In this document: one piece after another, positions 24,792 through 33,727 of the stretch
Layout: every line of letters begins with the position of its first letter
Position numbering within the stretch: position 1 is the first letter of the stretch
Assembly (NCBI RefSeq): GCF_035994185.1
Contig: NZ_CP108538.1
Location: forward strand, 2,852,001-2,916,000
DNA length: 64,000 bases
DNA from: Streptomyces sp. NBC_01217
Lineage (GTDB): Bacteria; Actinomycetota; Actinomycetes; Streptomycetales; Streptomycetaceae
Direction of reading: 5' to 3'
Made by a program: the position numbers and the translations under genes
The notes under the pieces: generated by a model
Databases searched by the model: none
The model's input: only the letters and a program-made list of their open reading frames with translations
Told to the model about the DNA's origin: nothing

Positions 24792-26245
24792 TTCTCGCTC
24801 GCGCCACGCGCCCCCGCGGGCGTGACGGCCTCCCTCTGCAGAGCCGACGCACGAGGAGCGGGCAGTTGGCCGTACCGTCCGTAGGTGCCGTAGCGCCCGC
24901 CCTTGGAGACCGGGGCCATGCTGAAGACGGTGCCGAGGAGGCGGACACCCACGCAGTCCAGCGATTCCGCGGCAGTGCGGACCTGATCCCGGCTGGTCTT
25001 CGCGGCGCGGACGACGAGCAGCGCGCCTTGGGCCAGCGAGGCGAGTCCGACGGTGTCGGCGACCGGCAGCAGCGGCGCGGTGTCGAGGATCACGACCTCG
25101 TAGGTGTCCGCCAGCTCGCGCAGCACCTCTTTCATGCGTGCCGAGGCGAGCAGCTCAGTGGGATTCGGCGGTACGGCGCCGCTGGCGAGCACCGAGAGCT
25201 GGCCGCCGACCTTCTGCATCACGTCCTCGATGCGAGCCTGTCCGATGAGCACCGTGGTCAGACCGGCGTCCTGGACAAGGCCGAAGGTCGGGGCCACACA
25301 CGGACGGCGCAGGTCGGCGTCGACCAGACAGGTGGAGACGCCTGCCTCGGCGAGCGAGAGGGCGAGGTTCACTGAGGTGTTGGTCTTGCCCTCCCCGGGC
25401 ACGGAACTCGTCACCACGATGATCCGGGGCCGGTCGTCGACTTGTGAGAACTGAAGGTTGGTACGCAGCTTGCGGAAGGCCTCGGCGCGCTTGGAGTGCC
25501 CCTCGGCGCTGACGAGCGGCTGCCGGGGGGCGGTCCTGTCGAACGGGATGGTTCCGAGACCCGGCAGCGCGGTGAGCTCGCCCAGCGCCTCGCTCGTCTT
25601 GAGCGTGGTGTCGAGGGTCTCGCGCAGGGCGACGAGTCCGGCGCCGAGCAGCAGGCCGCTGAGTACTCCTGCGGCCAGGTTCAGCAGCGGGCGGGGCGAG
25701 ACCGGACCGGTGGGCGCGATGGCCTCCTGGGTGACGCCCAGGGAGACGGGCGAGGCATCGTCGCGCTTACGGCTGCTTCGGGACCGCTCCGAACCGTGCG
25801 CGCGCTTGGGCGCCTCCAGTCGTTCGACGGCCGCGCTGAACCGCTGCGCCACGGCGTTGGCAATGCGCGCCGCACGCTCGGGCTTGGTGTCCCGGACGGT
25901 GATGTCGATGAGCACGGTGTTGAGCGGGGCGACGGCGGTGATCCGGGACGCCAGTTCCTCCGGGGTGGTGTGCAGCCGCAGCTCCTTCACCACGGGCCGG
26001 GTCACCTGCCGGGTGGTCACGATCGCGGCGTACGACTGGACGCGCGCCTGCGAGAAGCTCTGCCCCTGGTTCAGCTCGGTGGTGTCCTCGCCGGTGCGGG
26101 TGGCGACGAAGAGCTGGGTTCTCGCCTCGTAGACGGGTGTACTGAAGCTCGTCGCGGCGAGCGCCGCCCCGATCGCGAGAACCAGACAGACCACGACGGT
26201 CGGCCAGCGTCTGGCAAGAGCCTTCAAGAATCCGTGGAGATCCAC
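24788..26245 (-). CDS. Polysaccharide co-polymerase with bacterial tyrosine-kinase domain (Wzc type)
   Basis: A 485-residue fusion of a Wzz-like membrane part and a BY-kinase. Membrane segments are at 15-33 and 187-207, with the periplasmic-type chain-length domain between. Cytoplasmic motifs are Walker A SVPGEGKTNT (281-290), Walker A' CLVDADLRRP (306-315) and Walker B VVILDTAP (384-391). A short tail has clustered tyrosines Tyr452, Tyr455 and Tyr458, the likely autophosphorylation sites. It sets chain length of an exported polysaccharide. GTG 26245 is the start: GAGGGG lies 8 bases ahead and it gives the canonical short N-terminus, though the frame is open to 26350. Confidence 0.92.
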   Translation of the reverse strand: MDLHGFLKALARRWPTVVVCLVLAIGAALAATSFSTPVYEARTQLFVATRTGEDTTELNQGQSFSQARVQSYAAIVTTRQVTRPVVKELRLHTTPEELASRITAVAPLNTVLIDITVRDTKPERAARIANAVAQRFSAAVERLEAPKRAHGSERSRSSRKRDDASPVSLGVTQEAIAPTGPVSPRPLLNLAAGVLSGLLLGAGLVALRETLDTTLKTSEALGELTALPGLGTIPFDRTAPRQPLVSAEGHSKRAEAFRKLRTNLQFSQVDDRPRIIVVTSSVPGEGKTNTSVNLALSLAEAGVSTCLVDADLRRPCVAPTFGLVQDAGLTTVLIGQARIEDVMQKVGGQLSVLASGAVPPNPTELLASARMKEVLRELADTYEVVILDTAPLLPVADTVGLASLAQGALLVVRAAKTSRDQVRTAAESLDCVGVRLLGTVFSMAPVSKGGRYGTYGRYGQLPAPRASALQREAVTPAGARGASEK

Positions 26246-26566
26246 GCTGCACCCCTCATGGGACCGAGGGAACCACCCGAAATGGAATCTTCTGTTCCCT
26301 ATGTACACAACTGACGATAGGGACTCGCACGCTTCAGCTGCGGGAGCCATCCCTGTGTCGCCCCGTCAAACGCCCCGGGCGGCGCACACGGTGACGGCGT
26401 GGGCCATCGAGAAGCAAGCACTACACCATCGGGTGACTTCTGGACAGAACCACGCCAGTCGGTACATATATCTCATTTATTCCATGTACTAAATGTTGGC
26501 ATCCAGATCTTGCTTACGGCCGACGCTGCAACCTGGCCCGAACTGAAGCAGAGGAGAGTGAAGAAG
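26246..26566. other. Divergent AT-rich regulatory region
   Basis: About 320 bp between the co-polymerase and the LAATG surface-protein gene. The 26460-26495 part is among the most AT-rich in the window. No gene is seen. TGTAC-type motifs occur at 26299-26303, 26462-26467 and 26484-26489. Confidence 0.5.
26462..26489. promoter_or_regulatory. Spaced inverted repeat GTACAT...ATGTAC
   Basis: Two 6-base arms separated by 16 bases of AT-rich DNA. A further ATGTAC occurs at 26298-26303 near the co-polymerase start. The arrangement could be an operator shared by the two divergent genes. Confidence 0.4.
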
Positions 26567-27169
26567 ATGACGACATCACCCAAATGGCGGATTGCCCTGG
26601 CGTCGGCAGCATCAGCTGCCGTGCTCGTCACTGCACCGCTGGTGGGGATGCAAGCCGCCTACGCGCAGCAGAACCCGCCACCGTATCCCCCACCGCAATC
26701 GTGTCTGACCCTCTCCGCCACCACGGTGCACGCAGGAGACAGGCTGCGCTTCCGAAGCACGTGCTTCGCCGCCCGCCAGCTGGTCACCGCAAAGCTGCAC
26801 TCGCGCGAGGTCGTCCTGGGCAGGTTCAGGGCGAACTCGCAGGGAGTCGTCGCAGGTAGGGTGACCATCCCCTGGCGCACCAAGCCTGGACGCCACACCT
26901 TCGAGCTGGAAAGCCGTCACCCCAAACTGAAGTACTCCACCCGTATCAGAGTGCTGGACGACGACCACCGTGCAGGCCGCAGCGAACCCGGCGGACGCGG
27001 TGGGCTCGGCACAAACGCCACATCCGGCGGACCGGGGCACTGGGACAGCCGGCCGCAGCTCGCAGCGACGGGCAGCGAGAAGGCCCTGGCGCTGGGCGGC
27101 ACTGCGGCGGGGCTGATCGCGGCGGGTGGTGGCACGTTGATGGCCGTGCGCCGTCGCCGCAGTTCATGA
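26567..27169 (+). CDS. Sortase-anchored surface protein (LAATG)
   Basis: A 200-residue secreted protein: signal peptide (1-33, ending AYAQ), a Pro-rich stretch, a compact Ig-like beta domain (45-130) with Cys46 and Cys66 as a possible disulfide, a Gly-rich linker, then LAATG (165-169), a hydrophobic segment (172-194) and the RRRRSS tail. LAxTG is the signal used by class E sortases in Streptomyces, so it should be linked to the cell wall. ATG 26567 is favoured over GTG 26558 because GAGGAG sits 10 bases upstream. It faces the co-polymerase gene and may help hold or shape the polymer layer. Confidence 0.85.
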   Translation: MTTSPKWRIALASAASAAVLVTAPLVGMQAAYAQQNPPPYPPPQSCLTLSATTVHAGDRLRFRSTCFAARQLVTAKLHSREVVLGRFRANSQGVVAGRVTIPWRTKPGRHTFELESRHPKLKYSTRIRVLDDDHRAGRSEPGGRGGLGTNATSGGPGHWDSRPQLAATGSEKALALGGTAAGLIAAGGGTLMAVRRRRSS

Positions 27170-27196
27170 CGGAGCGAGACATCCGCACGGCGGATC

Positions 27197-27226
27197 ACGG
27201 CGTCCCGGGCTCGGCCGGGACGCCGT
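27197..27226 (+). terminator. Hairpin terminator after the LAATG gene
   Basis: A perfect 12-bp stem (27197-27208 with 27215-27226) and a 6-base loop, 27 bp after the stop codon. Confidence 0.75.
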
Positions 27227-27662
27227 CCGCATGCCCGGGCCCGGCCGCTCCCACGACACGGCACCGGACCTCCCTCGCATGCTCAGGAACGCCCGGCCCG
27301 CCACGGTGGTGCCCGGTTGCCGCTGGACTCCGTCAGGACGCCGGTCGACCCGGCGGGTGAGGCGGAGACGGAAGCGAGTCGCAGCCCGAGCCTGTCAAGT
27401 GGTCGGCGTTCGTACGCCCAGAGGGGCCGGGGTCGCGCACTGCGAACCGACCCCTCGCCTGCGCGGACCTGGCGCCCGAGCTTCGGCGCGTGGTCCCGCC
27501 GCTGGTCCTTTCCGGTGAGGACCGGCGCGGCACCCGGCAAGCGGCGCGCTGTGCCGCGATCCTTCAGTGATTCGATTGCACACGAGGTCACGGGCGGCCG
27601 TCACCGGTGACCGCAGCGGTGGTCAGGTGACGAGCCCGCACGCGAAGTGGAGTAGCGCGGCG
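27227..27662. other. Non-coding leader region of the glycosyltransferase operon
   Basis: About 435 bp with no credible gene. Short frames here lack ribosome sites and protein-like composition. It should contain the promoter for the operon that starts at 27663. Confidence 0.45.
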
Positions 27663-28787
27663 ATGCACATCGTGCGGGTGAGCTACCGGGTCCCCCCGAT
27701 GCAGGGTGGGATGGAACGCCATGTCGAGTGCCTGACACGGCATCAGGTCAGGGCCGGAAACCGGGTGACGATGGCGTTCCGGCACGGCGCGACGGTACCG
27801 ATCGGAACCACGCGGCTGCCGTTGCAGAGGACCGCCCCGTCCCGGATGCTGGCGCCGGCTTCCGAACGATTTGCGTTCGCGGCGGAAGCCGCCGCAGCGG
27901 TAGGAAACCTCTGCGCCGGCTCCTCTCGGCGCGGCGTGGACCTGGTGCATCTGCACGGCGACCACATCGAGACCGCCTGGCTGGGGCCCGTGTGCCGACG
28001 GCTTGGAATCCCGCTGTTCCTCACGGTCCATGCGGCGCTCGCGGACCGGCATCAGTGGCTCGCCCGGCATTCTTTCCGGTATGTGAAGGCATTCATTGCC
28101 CTGGGCTCGGCAACTGCCGCCGACCTCGTGGCGCGCGGCGTGGACGGGGAACGCATCCTCACCATGTCCAGCGGCTTGGAGCTGTCCGCCATGCCGTCCC
28201 CCGCTGAAGCCCCGGCTCGTGAGCGCGGCCTGATCGTCAGCGTCGGCGCGCTGAACCCGATGAAGAACCACGGTCTGCTCATTGAGGCGTTCCACGAACT
28301 GGCACGCATTCGGCCGGGGCTGCGCCTGGTAATCGCGGGCGAAGGCCCGGAGCGGGATCGCCTCAGCCGGCTTGCGGCGGCGGGCCCGGGAGTCGAGCTG
28401 GTCGGTCCGCTGCACCAGCAGGAGGTCTACGACCTGGTCCGGCGGGCCAACGTGTTCGTGCTTGCGTCGCGCAGGCTCTCCGGAAAGGGCGAAGGCGTGC
28501 CCACGGCGGCGTTGGAGGCGCTGGCACTGGGCACGCCCGTCGTGGTCTCATCCGACGCCACACTCCATCCGGTGGTCACCGTCCGCGACGCCTACCGGAT
28601 CTTTCCGTCGGGGTCGAAGGCGGATCTGGTGCATGTCCTGAGCACCGTGCTCGACGACGAAGCGGGCCGGACGCGGATGAGTGAGCTCGGGGCACGCGCG
28701 GCCGCAGAGCTGGACTGGCCCAGGGTCGCACAGCGCGTCGAGGAGTGGTACCGGGTGGCGCCGGCACGGCGGCGCCCACTCGCATGA
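27663..28787 (+). CDS. GT4-family glycosyltransferase
   Basis: A 374-residue GT-B retaining transferase. N-terminal motif RVSYRVPPMQGGMERHVECL (acceptor domain with the Gly-rich loop) and C-terminal donor domain with VSVGALNPMKNHGLLIEAF, LVIAGEGPERDRL and EGVPTAALEALALGTPVV (the EX7E motif region). It moves a sugar from a nucleotide donor to the growing lipid-linked unit. ATG 27663 has GTGGAG 10 bases ahead. First gene of a four-gene operon with two FkbM methyltransferases and an epimerase. Confidence 0.9.
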   Translation: MHIVRVSYRVPPMQGGMERHVECLTRHQVRAGNRVTMAFRHGATVPIGTTRLPLQRTAPSRMLAPASERFAFAAEAAAAVGNLCAGSSRRGVDLVHLHGDHIETAWLGPVCRRLGIPLFLTVHAALADRHQWLARHSFRYVKAFIALGSATAADLVARGVDGERILTMSSGLELSAMPSPAEAPARERGLIVSVGALNPMKNHGLLIEAFHELARIRPGLRLVIAGEGPERDRLSRLAAAGPGVELVGPLHQQEVYDLVRRANVFVLASRRLSGKGEGVPTAALEALALGTPVVVSSDATLHPVVTVRDAYRIFPSGSKADLVHVLSTVLDDEAGRTRMSELGARAAAELDWPRVAQRVEEWYRVAPARRRPLA

Positions 28788-28811
28788 CCGGCGCTGAAAA
28801 GGAGCAGACGA

Positions 28812-29690
28812 GTGCCGACAACAATTCACGGCATGTCCAGAATGATCTGGGACCACCCCGCCAACCGCGGGCGCAGGGCACAGGCTTTCGCCGCCATGGC
28901 TGGATGGCAGGCCTGGAAGAGGATGGTCGGGCGGCCGATGGACCTGTCCGTATACGACGGCATGTCGTTCCGCGCCTATCCTGACAGCACGCAGCCGGGT
29001 CGCTTCGTCTATTTCGGCGGGCTCCCGGACTACGAAGAGATGACTTTCATGAAACGGTATCTCCGTCCAGGAGACGGTTTCATCGACGGCGGCGCCAACG
29101 AAGGAATGTTCACCCTGCTCGCCGCCAAGCTCGTGGGGTCGAGCGGAGCCGTGCACGCCTTCGAGGCTGTGCCCGCGTTTGCGAAACGGCTGCGGGAAAA
29201 CGTCCGTGCGAATTCCCTGCGATGCGTGACGGTCCATGAAATGGCAATCGGAGCGGAACCGGGTACGGTGCCGTTCGTTGTCAGGGGATCGGGTTCACGT
29301 ATCCGGACCGAGGCCGACAGCGGCAGCTCCGTGCAGGTGAGGCTCGGCCGACTTGACGACACCCTGCCCGAGCGCCCCTTCGCGATGGGCAAGCTCGATG
29401 TCGAGGGCACGGAACACCTGGCTCTCCGTGGTGCCGACCGGCTCGTCGCCCACGGCGAACCGGCGGTGTGGATGCTCGAACTCGTCGACAAGTTCCTTCA
29501 CCACTTCGGCTCCACCGTTCGTGAGGTCCGCTGGTGGCTCGATGACCACGGTTACGACGTGGTGCTCTACGACCCGGACCACAACCGGCTTGTCCCAGCA
29601 CCGGATCCGCTCTCCGCGGGGCCCGATGTCCTGGCCGTGTGCCGCCGTCGGCGGCGCGATGTGGAAGCACGTCTCGCCGAAGCGGTCTGA
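28812..29690 (+). CDS. FkbM-family methyltransferase (first)
   Basis: A 292-residue SAM-dependent O-methyltransferase. The SAM site is FIDGGANEGMFTLLAAKLVG with the acidic residue in VHAFEAVPAF, and the FkbM mark KLDVEGTEHLALRGA is at about 197-211. It probably methylates a sugar hydroxyl in the polymer. GTG start, with AAAAGGAG 7 bases ahead and 24 bp after the glycosyltransferase stop. Confidence 0.88.
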   Translation: MPTTIHGMSRMIWDHPANRGRRAQAFAAMAGWQAWKRMVGRPMDLSVYDGMSFRAYPDSTQPGRFVYFGGLPDYEEMTFMKRYLRPGDGFIDGGANEGMFTLLAAKLVGSSGAVHAFEAVPAFAKRLRENVRANSLRCVTVHEMAIGAEPGTVPFVVRGSGSRIRTEADSGSSVQVRLGRLDDTLPERPFAMGKLDVEGTEHLALRGADRLVAHGEPAVWMLELVDKFLHHFGSTVREVRWWLDDHGYDVVLYDPDHNRLVPAPDPLSAGPDVLAVCRRRRRDVEARLAEAV

Positions 29691-29879
29691 GACGGAAGAG
29701 AGGGCAATCCAAATCCAGGATTGACTGCCTCGCTCCAGCCCCGGGCACATGGCCGGAATTCTCCAGAATGTCTAAGCCGAAAATTCCCCCAAATCGGTAA
29801 AAATGGGGTGTTCAATTCACTGGTGACGGCCCGCGACTGCCCGATGCAGTGCGTGCCGTGCCGACGGAAGGAATCCGTG

Positions 29880-30881
29880 ATGAATACGGCACATTGCATC
29901 GAACGCGCTGTCGTCACCGGGGCGGCGGGCTTCATCGGCTCACACCTCGTAGAGACCCTGCTGCAACGCGGGACCACCGTTCTCGGCGTCGACCGGCGCT
30001 CGCCCCGCGACAATGCCATGGCTGCAGAGAACCTCGAGGGGGTGATGGGACAACCTGGTTTCCGCCTGATCAAAGGCGACCTCGTCACGGACGAGATCAA
30101 GCCCTGGGTCGACGGCGCGGACACCGTGTTCCATCTTGCCGCCGTGCCGGGCGTCCGGCCGTCGTGGGGGGACGGCTTCGGCGAGTACCTCGCGTGCAAC
30201 GTACTGGCGACGCAGCGGTTGCTGGATGCATGCGTGTCCTCGGGCGTATCCCGTCTTGTCCTCGCCTCCTCCTCGAGTGTGTACGGGGATGCCGTCGGCC
30301 GAGGGCCCCTGCACGAGGAGTGCGTCAGCGCTCCTCTGTCACCGTACGGCGTGACCAAGCTCGCGGCCGAACGCCTCGCTCTTGCCTACGCGCTCGCCCC
30401 GGCAAGCCCCACCAGTGTGATCGCGCTGCGTTACTTCACCGTGTACGGCCCCCGGCAGCGGCCGGACATGGCCATCGGCCGGATGCTGCGCGGGATCCTC
30501 ACGGGACAACCGCTGCGGCTGTACGGGGACGGCCGCCAGCGCCGGGACTTCACCTTCGTCACGGACGCCGTCGCAGCCACCATCGCCGCGGCGACCGCGG
30601 AGGCGACCGCGGAGGCGGTCAACGTGGGCGGTGGGGACAGCGTTTCGGTGCTCGACGTGCTGAACCGGATCGCCGACATCACCGGGGCCGAGGTTCCGGT
30701 GCACGATGACACGCACCAGCCGGGCGACGTGCAGGTGACAGAAGCGGATCTTGCGAAGGCACGTGCGCTGCTTGGCTACGAGGCCTCGGTCACGCTCAAC
30801 GAGGGGATCGAGCGCCAGTGGAAGTGGCTGTCCGCGCGTTCCCACGACCGTCTGCACGGCTCGACTGCCGTCACGGCGTGA
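29880..30881 (+). CDS. NAD-dependent nucleotide-sugar epimerase/dehydratase (SDR)
   Basis: A 333-residue extended SDR. NAD site VVTGAAGFIGSHLVE (10-24), the catalytic Ser in LASSSSVYGDA and Tyr/Lys in SPYGVTKLAAER, and the RYFTVYGPRQRPD substrate loop. It is closest in pattern to UDP-glucose 4-epimerase-like enzymes; the exact nucleotide sugar cannot be read. ATG 29880 is preceded by AAGGAA. A 190-bp, AT-rich gap before it may hold an internal promoter. Confidence 0.88.
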   Translation: MNTAHCIERAVVTGAAGFIGSHLVETLLQRGTTVLGVDRRSPRDNAMAAENLEGVMGQPGFRLIKGDLVTDEIKPWVDGADTVFHLAAVPGVRPSWGDGFGEYLACNVLATQRLLDACVSSGVSRLVLASSSSVYGDAVGRGPLHEECVSAPLSPYGVTKLAAERLALAYALAPASPTSVIALRYFTVYGPRQRPDMAIGRMLRGILTGQPLRLYGDGRQRRDFTFVTDAVAATIAAATAEATAEAVNVGGGDSVSVLDVLNRIADITGAEVPVHDDTHQPGDVQVTEADLAKARALLGYEASVTLNEGIERQWKWLSARSHDRLHGSTAVTA

Positions 30882-30900
30882 CACGGAGAGGGTGGACAGC

Positions 30901-31653
30901 ATGCGCGTCTTCCTCGATGTCGGCGGGCACTACGGCGAGACCCTGGACGTCGCCCTCGACCCCCGCTGGGGCTTCGAGAAGATCTACTCATTCGAGCCGG
31001 CACAGTCCTGCCGACGCATTCTCCGGGGATTCCGCGACTCCCGGGCACACATCGTGTCGGCCGGGCTGTCCAACAGCACAGGGCAGGCGACCCTGTTCGG
31101 GACGGGTCTGCTCGGAGCGAGTGTGTATGCAGACAAGCGCGAGCTGGGCGACGGGCACGTCCGGGCGGAGACCATCGCCCTGGTACGTGCCACGGACTGG
31201 CTGCTGACGAACACGTCAGCCGACGACGAGATCTACCTCAAACTCAACTGCGAAGGCAGTGAGTGCGATGTACTCGAGGATCTCCTGGACAGCGGCGTGA
31301 TCAACCGGCTGCAGAGCATCTACGTCGACTTCGACGTCCGCAAGATCCCCAGCCAGGCCCATCGGCACGCGATCGTGGAGGACAGACTGCGGCACCACCG
31401 CCAGAGCTTCGTCACCCCCGATTCCCTGACGAGTCACGGGGGCCACGGCGCGGTGCGGGAGTGGCTGAACCTGGTGAGCCCGCAGTCGCCCTCCACTGCA
31501 GGCACGGTGCGCTACCGTCTCGGACTCCACCGCCCGCCCTACATCTGGGCCACTCACGCCGCGCGGGCCGCGCTGCCGCGCCCCGTCTACGCGCTCGCAG
31601 CGCGCCGCTTCGGCGCGCACGCCCGGCAACAGGCCGGGGCCGACCGCGGCTGA
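30901..31653 (+). CDS. FkbM-family methyltransferase (second)
   Basis: A 250-residue methyltransferase unlike the first in sequence. The N-terminal MRVFLDVGGHYGETLDVAL is the SAM loop, IYSFEPAQSC the acidic strand and YLKLNCEGSECDVLEDLL the FkbM signature (about 107-124). The C-terminal third (RLGLHRPPYIWATHAARAAL) is an extension with basic residues. ATG 30901 follows GGAGAG at 30884-30889; it lies 19 bp after the epimerase, so it is in the same operon. Confidence 0.83.
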   Translation: MRVFLDVGGHYGETLDVALDPRWGFEKIYSFEPAQSCRRILRGFRDSRAHIVSAGLSNSTGQATLFGTGLLGASVYADKRELGDGHVRAETIALVRATDWLLTNTSADDEIYLKLNCEGSECDVLEDLLDSGVINRLQSIYVDFDVRKIPSQAHRHAIVEDRLRHHRQSFVTPDSLTSHGGHGAVREWLNLVSPQSPSTAGTVRYRLGLHRPPYIWATHAARAALPRPVYALAARRFGAHARQQAGADRG

Positions 31654-31660
31654 TCCGGCC

Positions 31661-31696
31661 GGGTGCGCCGCCGCCCATCCGGCCGGCGGCGCACCC
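31661..31696. terminator. Bidirectional hairpin terminator
   Basis: A perfect 13-bp stem (31661-31673 with 31684-31696) and a 10-base loop lies between the stops of the FkbM gene and the convergent glycosyltransferase gene. Confidence 0.75.
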
Positions 31697-32899
31697 TCAC
31701 AGCAGCGCGTGGAGCATCTCGGCCACACGCTGGGGGGAAAATTCACTCTGCGCCCGGTGCCGCAGCCCCCGCCCCAGCTCGCACCGGTCCGCACGCGGAG
31801 CGGCCACCAGAGACCGAAGGTGCCCCGCCAGCGCGTCGAGGTCACCGACCGGCGCCACATAGGGGTAGTCGGTACCCACAACGTCCACCGAACCGCCTGC
31901 ATCGGTCGTCACCACCGGTGTGCCGGAGGCCATCGCCTCGAGCAGCACCCGCGGGAAGCCCTCCTCGTAGCTCGGCATGACAACGGCGTCCGCCGCCGCG
32001 TACAGCCGGGGCAGATCGTGATTGGGAACGGGGCCCAGCAGCTGCATGCGTCCGCGCCTCGCCGGGTTGGCCGCCTCGCGTTCCAGGCGGGGTCGCTCCG
32101 GGCCGCCCCCGGCGACCACAAGCCGGACCCGGAGGCCGGAGTCGCGGACCTGCGGGGCAGAAGCGACCGCGTCCAACAGGGGTGCGAGGAGGGTGACTCC
32201 CTTGCGATACGACAGCCGGTGCACGAAGAGCACGACGAACTCGTCGTCGCCCCAGCCGAGCTGTGTCCGTGCCGCGTCGAGTGCCTCCCCGTCCAGGGGG
32301 GCGAAGCGCCCGGCGTCGACGTCGTTGTAGAGCAGCCGCATCCTGTGCCTCGGCACGCCCCACAGCCCGGCCATCAGCGGCACCATGGTCTCCGGGCCGG
32401 TCACCAGGCAGTGCACGAGCCGCGCCGTGATCATGTTGAGGAACTCGCGGGCCCTGAGCCGCAAGGTCCTGGGCTGTTCCGGCCCCCGCACGTCGGGCAG
32501 GCCACTGCGCCAGAGCAGGATGCGGTGGCGGTACAGCGGGTAGGTCAGGATCAGCACGATCACGAAGAGGGTGGAGTACCGCAGGAAGTAGGTCCGGTAG
32601 CCGGCGCGGGACAGGCGATGGACCGTGAGCGCGGTACCCAGCATCCGGCCGATCCGGCTCCGGCCGGGCACGCGCATCAGGAGGCGGACCCCGGCAAGTC
32701 GTGCCGGCGGGTTGCCGCGTTCCACAGCGGCCGCGACGTCGACGCGCTTGCCAAGGGCTGCCAGTAACGCCGGAATGTGGGCGAAGTGTTCGGACTCGTC
32801 CTCGGACAGATGGGGCACGACATAGACGAGCCGCGGACGTGAACCGGGCTCGGCGGAGTCCGTGTCTCTGTGTGTCCTGCCGCGCATCACATCGACCAT
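31697..32899 (-). CDS. GT4-family glycosyltransferase
   Basis: A 400-residue GT-B enzyme. The N-domain begins RLVYVVPHLSEDESEHFAHI, and a hydrophobic patch (about 115-130) suggests membrane association. The donor domain has LFVHRLSYRKGVTLLAPLLD, LVVAGGGPERPRL and SYEEGFPRVLLEAMASGTPVV. The ATG directly follows the TAG of the upstream methyltransferase gene (adjacent at 32900), so they are co-translated. The acceptor and donor sugars are unknown. Confidence 0.9.
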   Translation of the reverse strand: MVDVMRGRTHRDTDSAEPGSRPRLVYVVPHLSEDESEHFAHIPALLAALGKRVDVAAAVERGNPPARLAGVRLLMRVPGRSRIGRMLGTALTVHRLSRAGYRTYFLRYSTLFVIVLILTYPLYRHRILLWRSGLPDVRGPEQPRTLRLRAREFLNMITARLVHCLVTGPETMVPLMAGLWGVPRHRMRLLYNDVDAGRFAPLDGEALDAARTQLGWGDDEFVVLFVHRLSYRKGVTLLAPLLDAVASAPQVRDSGLRVRLVVAGGGPERPRLEREAANPARRGRMQLLGPVPNHDLPRLYAAADAVVMPSYEEGFPRVLLEAMASGTPVVTTDAGGSVDVVGTDYPYVAPVGDLDALAGHLRSLVAAPRADRCELGRGLRHRAQSEFSPQRVAEMLHALL

Positions 32900-33727
32900 C
32901 TAGCCCACCTGCTGGAGTTGTTCAGCGCGCCGCTGTGGAACGCTCGGCAGCCGCACCGCACCGGTGATCTTCCTGGAGTCGAACAGGAAGACCGGGCTTT
33001 GACGGCGACTCCCGCAGAAGTCCAGGAACGCTCTGCTGCAGTTGACGTCGTCGCTGGCGAAGACACCGCCCTCGGTCATTCTGGGCCAGGCCTGCCCGTA
33101 CTCGAACAGTTGCGGAAGATACAGATGGTCGCTGTCGTGGAAGAACAGATCGATCCGTCCGACGCGCTCCAGAGCTCCGAGGAAGGACGACTCGGGCTCC
33201 TCACGGTCGAGGATCTCCAGCCGCCACTGCGGATGTTCGCCGACCAACCGGCCGGCGGTGTGGTTGATGTCGAAGCTGTGCAGCAGTCCTGAGCCGTTGC
33301 GCTCCAGTGCGGCGAGGATCAGCCATGAGGATCGGCCGTCGGCCACGCCGGTCTCCACCACCGACTGAGGCTTGAGCAGTCGGCTGAGTCCGTACAGCAC
33401 CGCACTGGTCTCCTCCTCCACGCCGTGAGTGCGGGGGTAGATGAGCTCCGTGGCGGCGTAGCGAGCAGCCAGTTCCTCGGTGACCTCCTGATACTCGTCC
33501 AGCACGCGCTCAACGTCGGTCGCTTCCCAGCCGAGCTCCCCGAGAAAATCCGCTGCGGACGTGGTCAGCTGCCCACCGGAGCGGGTGAAGTCCATGACGC
33601 TCGGCTCGGTGTACCTCCGGATGCCGGTTCCCAGGGCACGCATGGCAGCGTATCCACCCAAAACCGACATCACAGGCCCCACCCCGGAGTGCCTGGCCCA
33701 ACGACGAACCTTCGACACTCGGCTCAT
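32900..33727 (-). CDS. Class I SAM-dependent methyltransferase
   Basis: A 275-residue protein. The Rossmann site VVETGVADGRSSWLILAALE (about 128-147), the acidic strand LLHSFDIN and the catalytic-type segment IDLFFHDSDHLYLPQLFEY resemble the cephalosporin-hydroxylase/macrocin-O-methyltransferase branch. A hydrophobic N-terminal stretch may contact the membrane. ATG 33727 is chosen because GAGGAGG lies 6 bases ahead; the frame is open a further 36 codons. Likely a polymer-decorating enzyme. Confidence 0.82.
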   Translation of the reverse strand: MSRVSKVRRWARHSGVGPVMSVLGGYAAMRALGTGIRRYTEPSVMDFTRSGGQLTTSAADFLGELGWEATDVERVLDEYQEVTEELAARYAATELIYPRTHGVEEETSAVLYGLSRLLKPQSVVETGVADGRSSWLILAALERNGSGLLHSFDINHTAGRLVGEHPQWRLEILDREEPESSFLGALERVGRIDLFFHDSDHLYLPQLFEYGQAWPRMTEGGVFASDDVNCSRAFLDFCGSRRQSPVFLFDSRKITGAVRLPSVPQRRAEQLQQVG

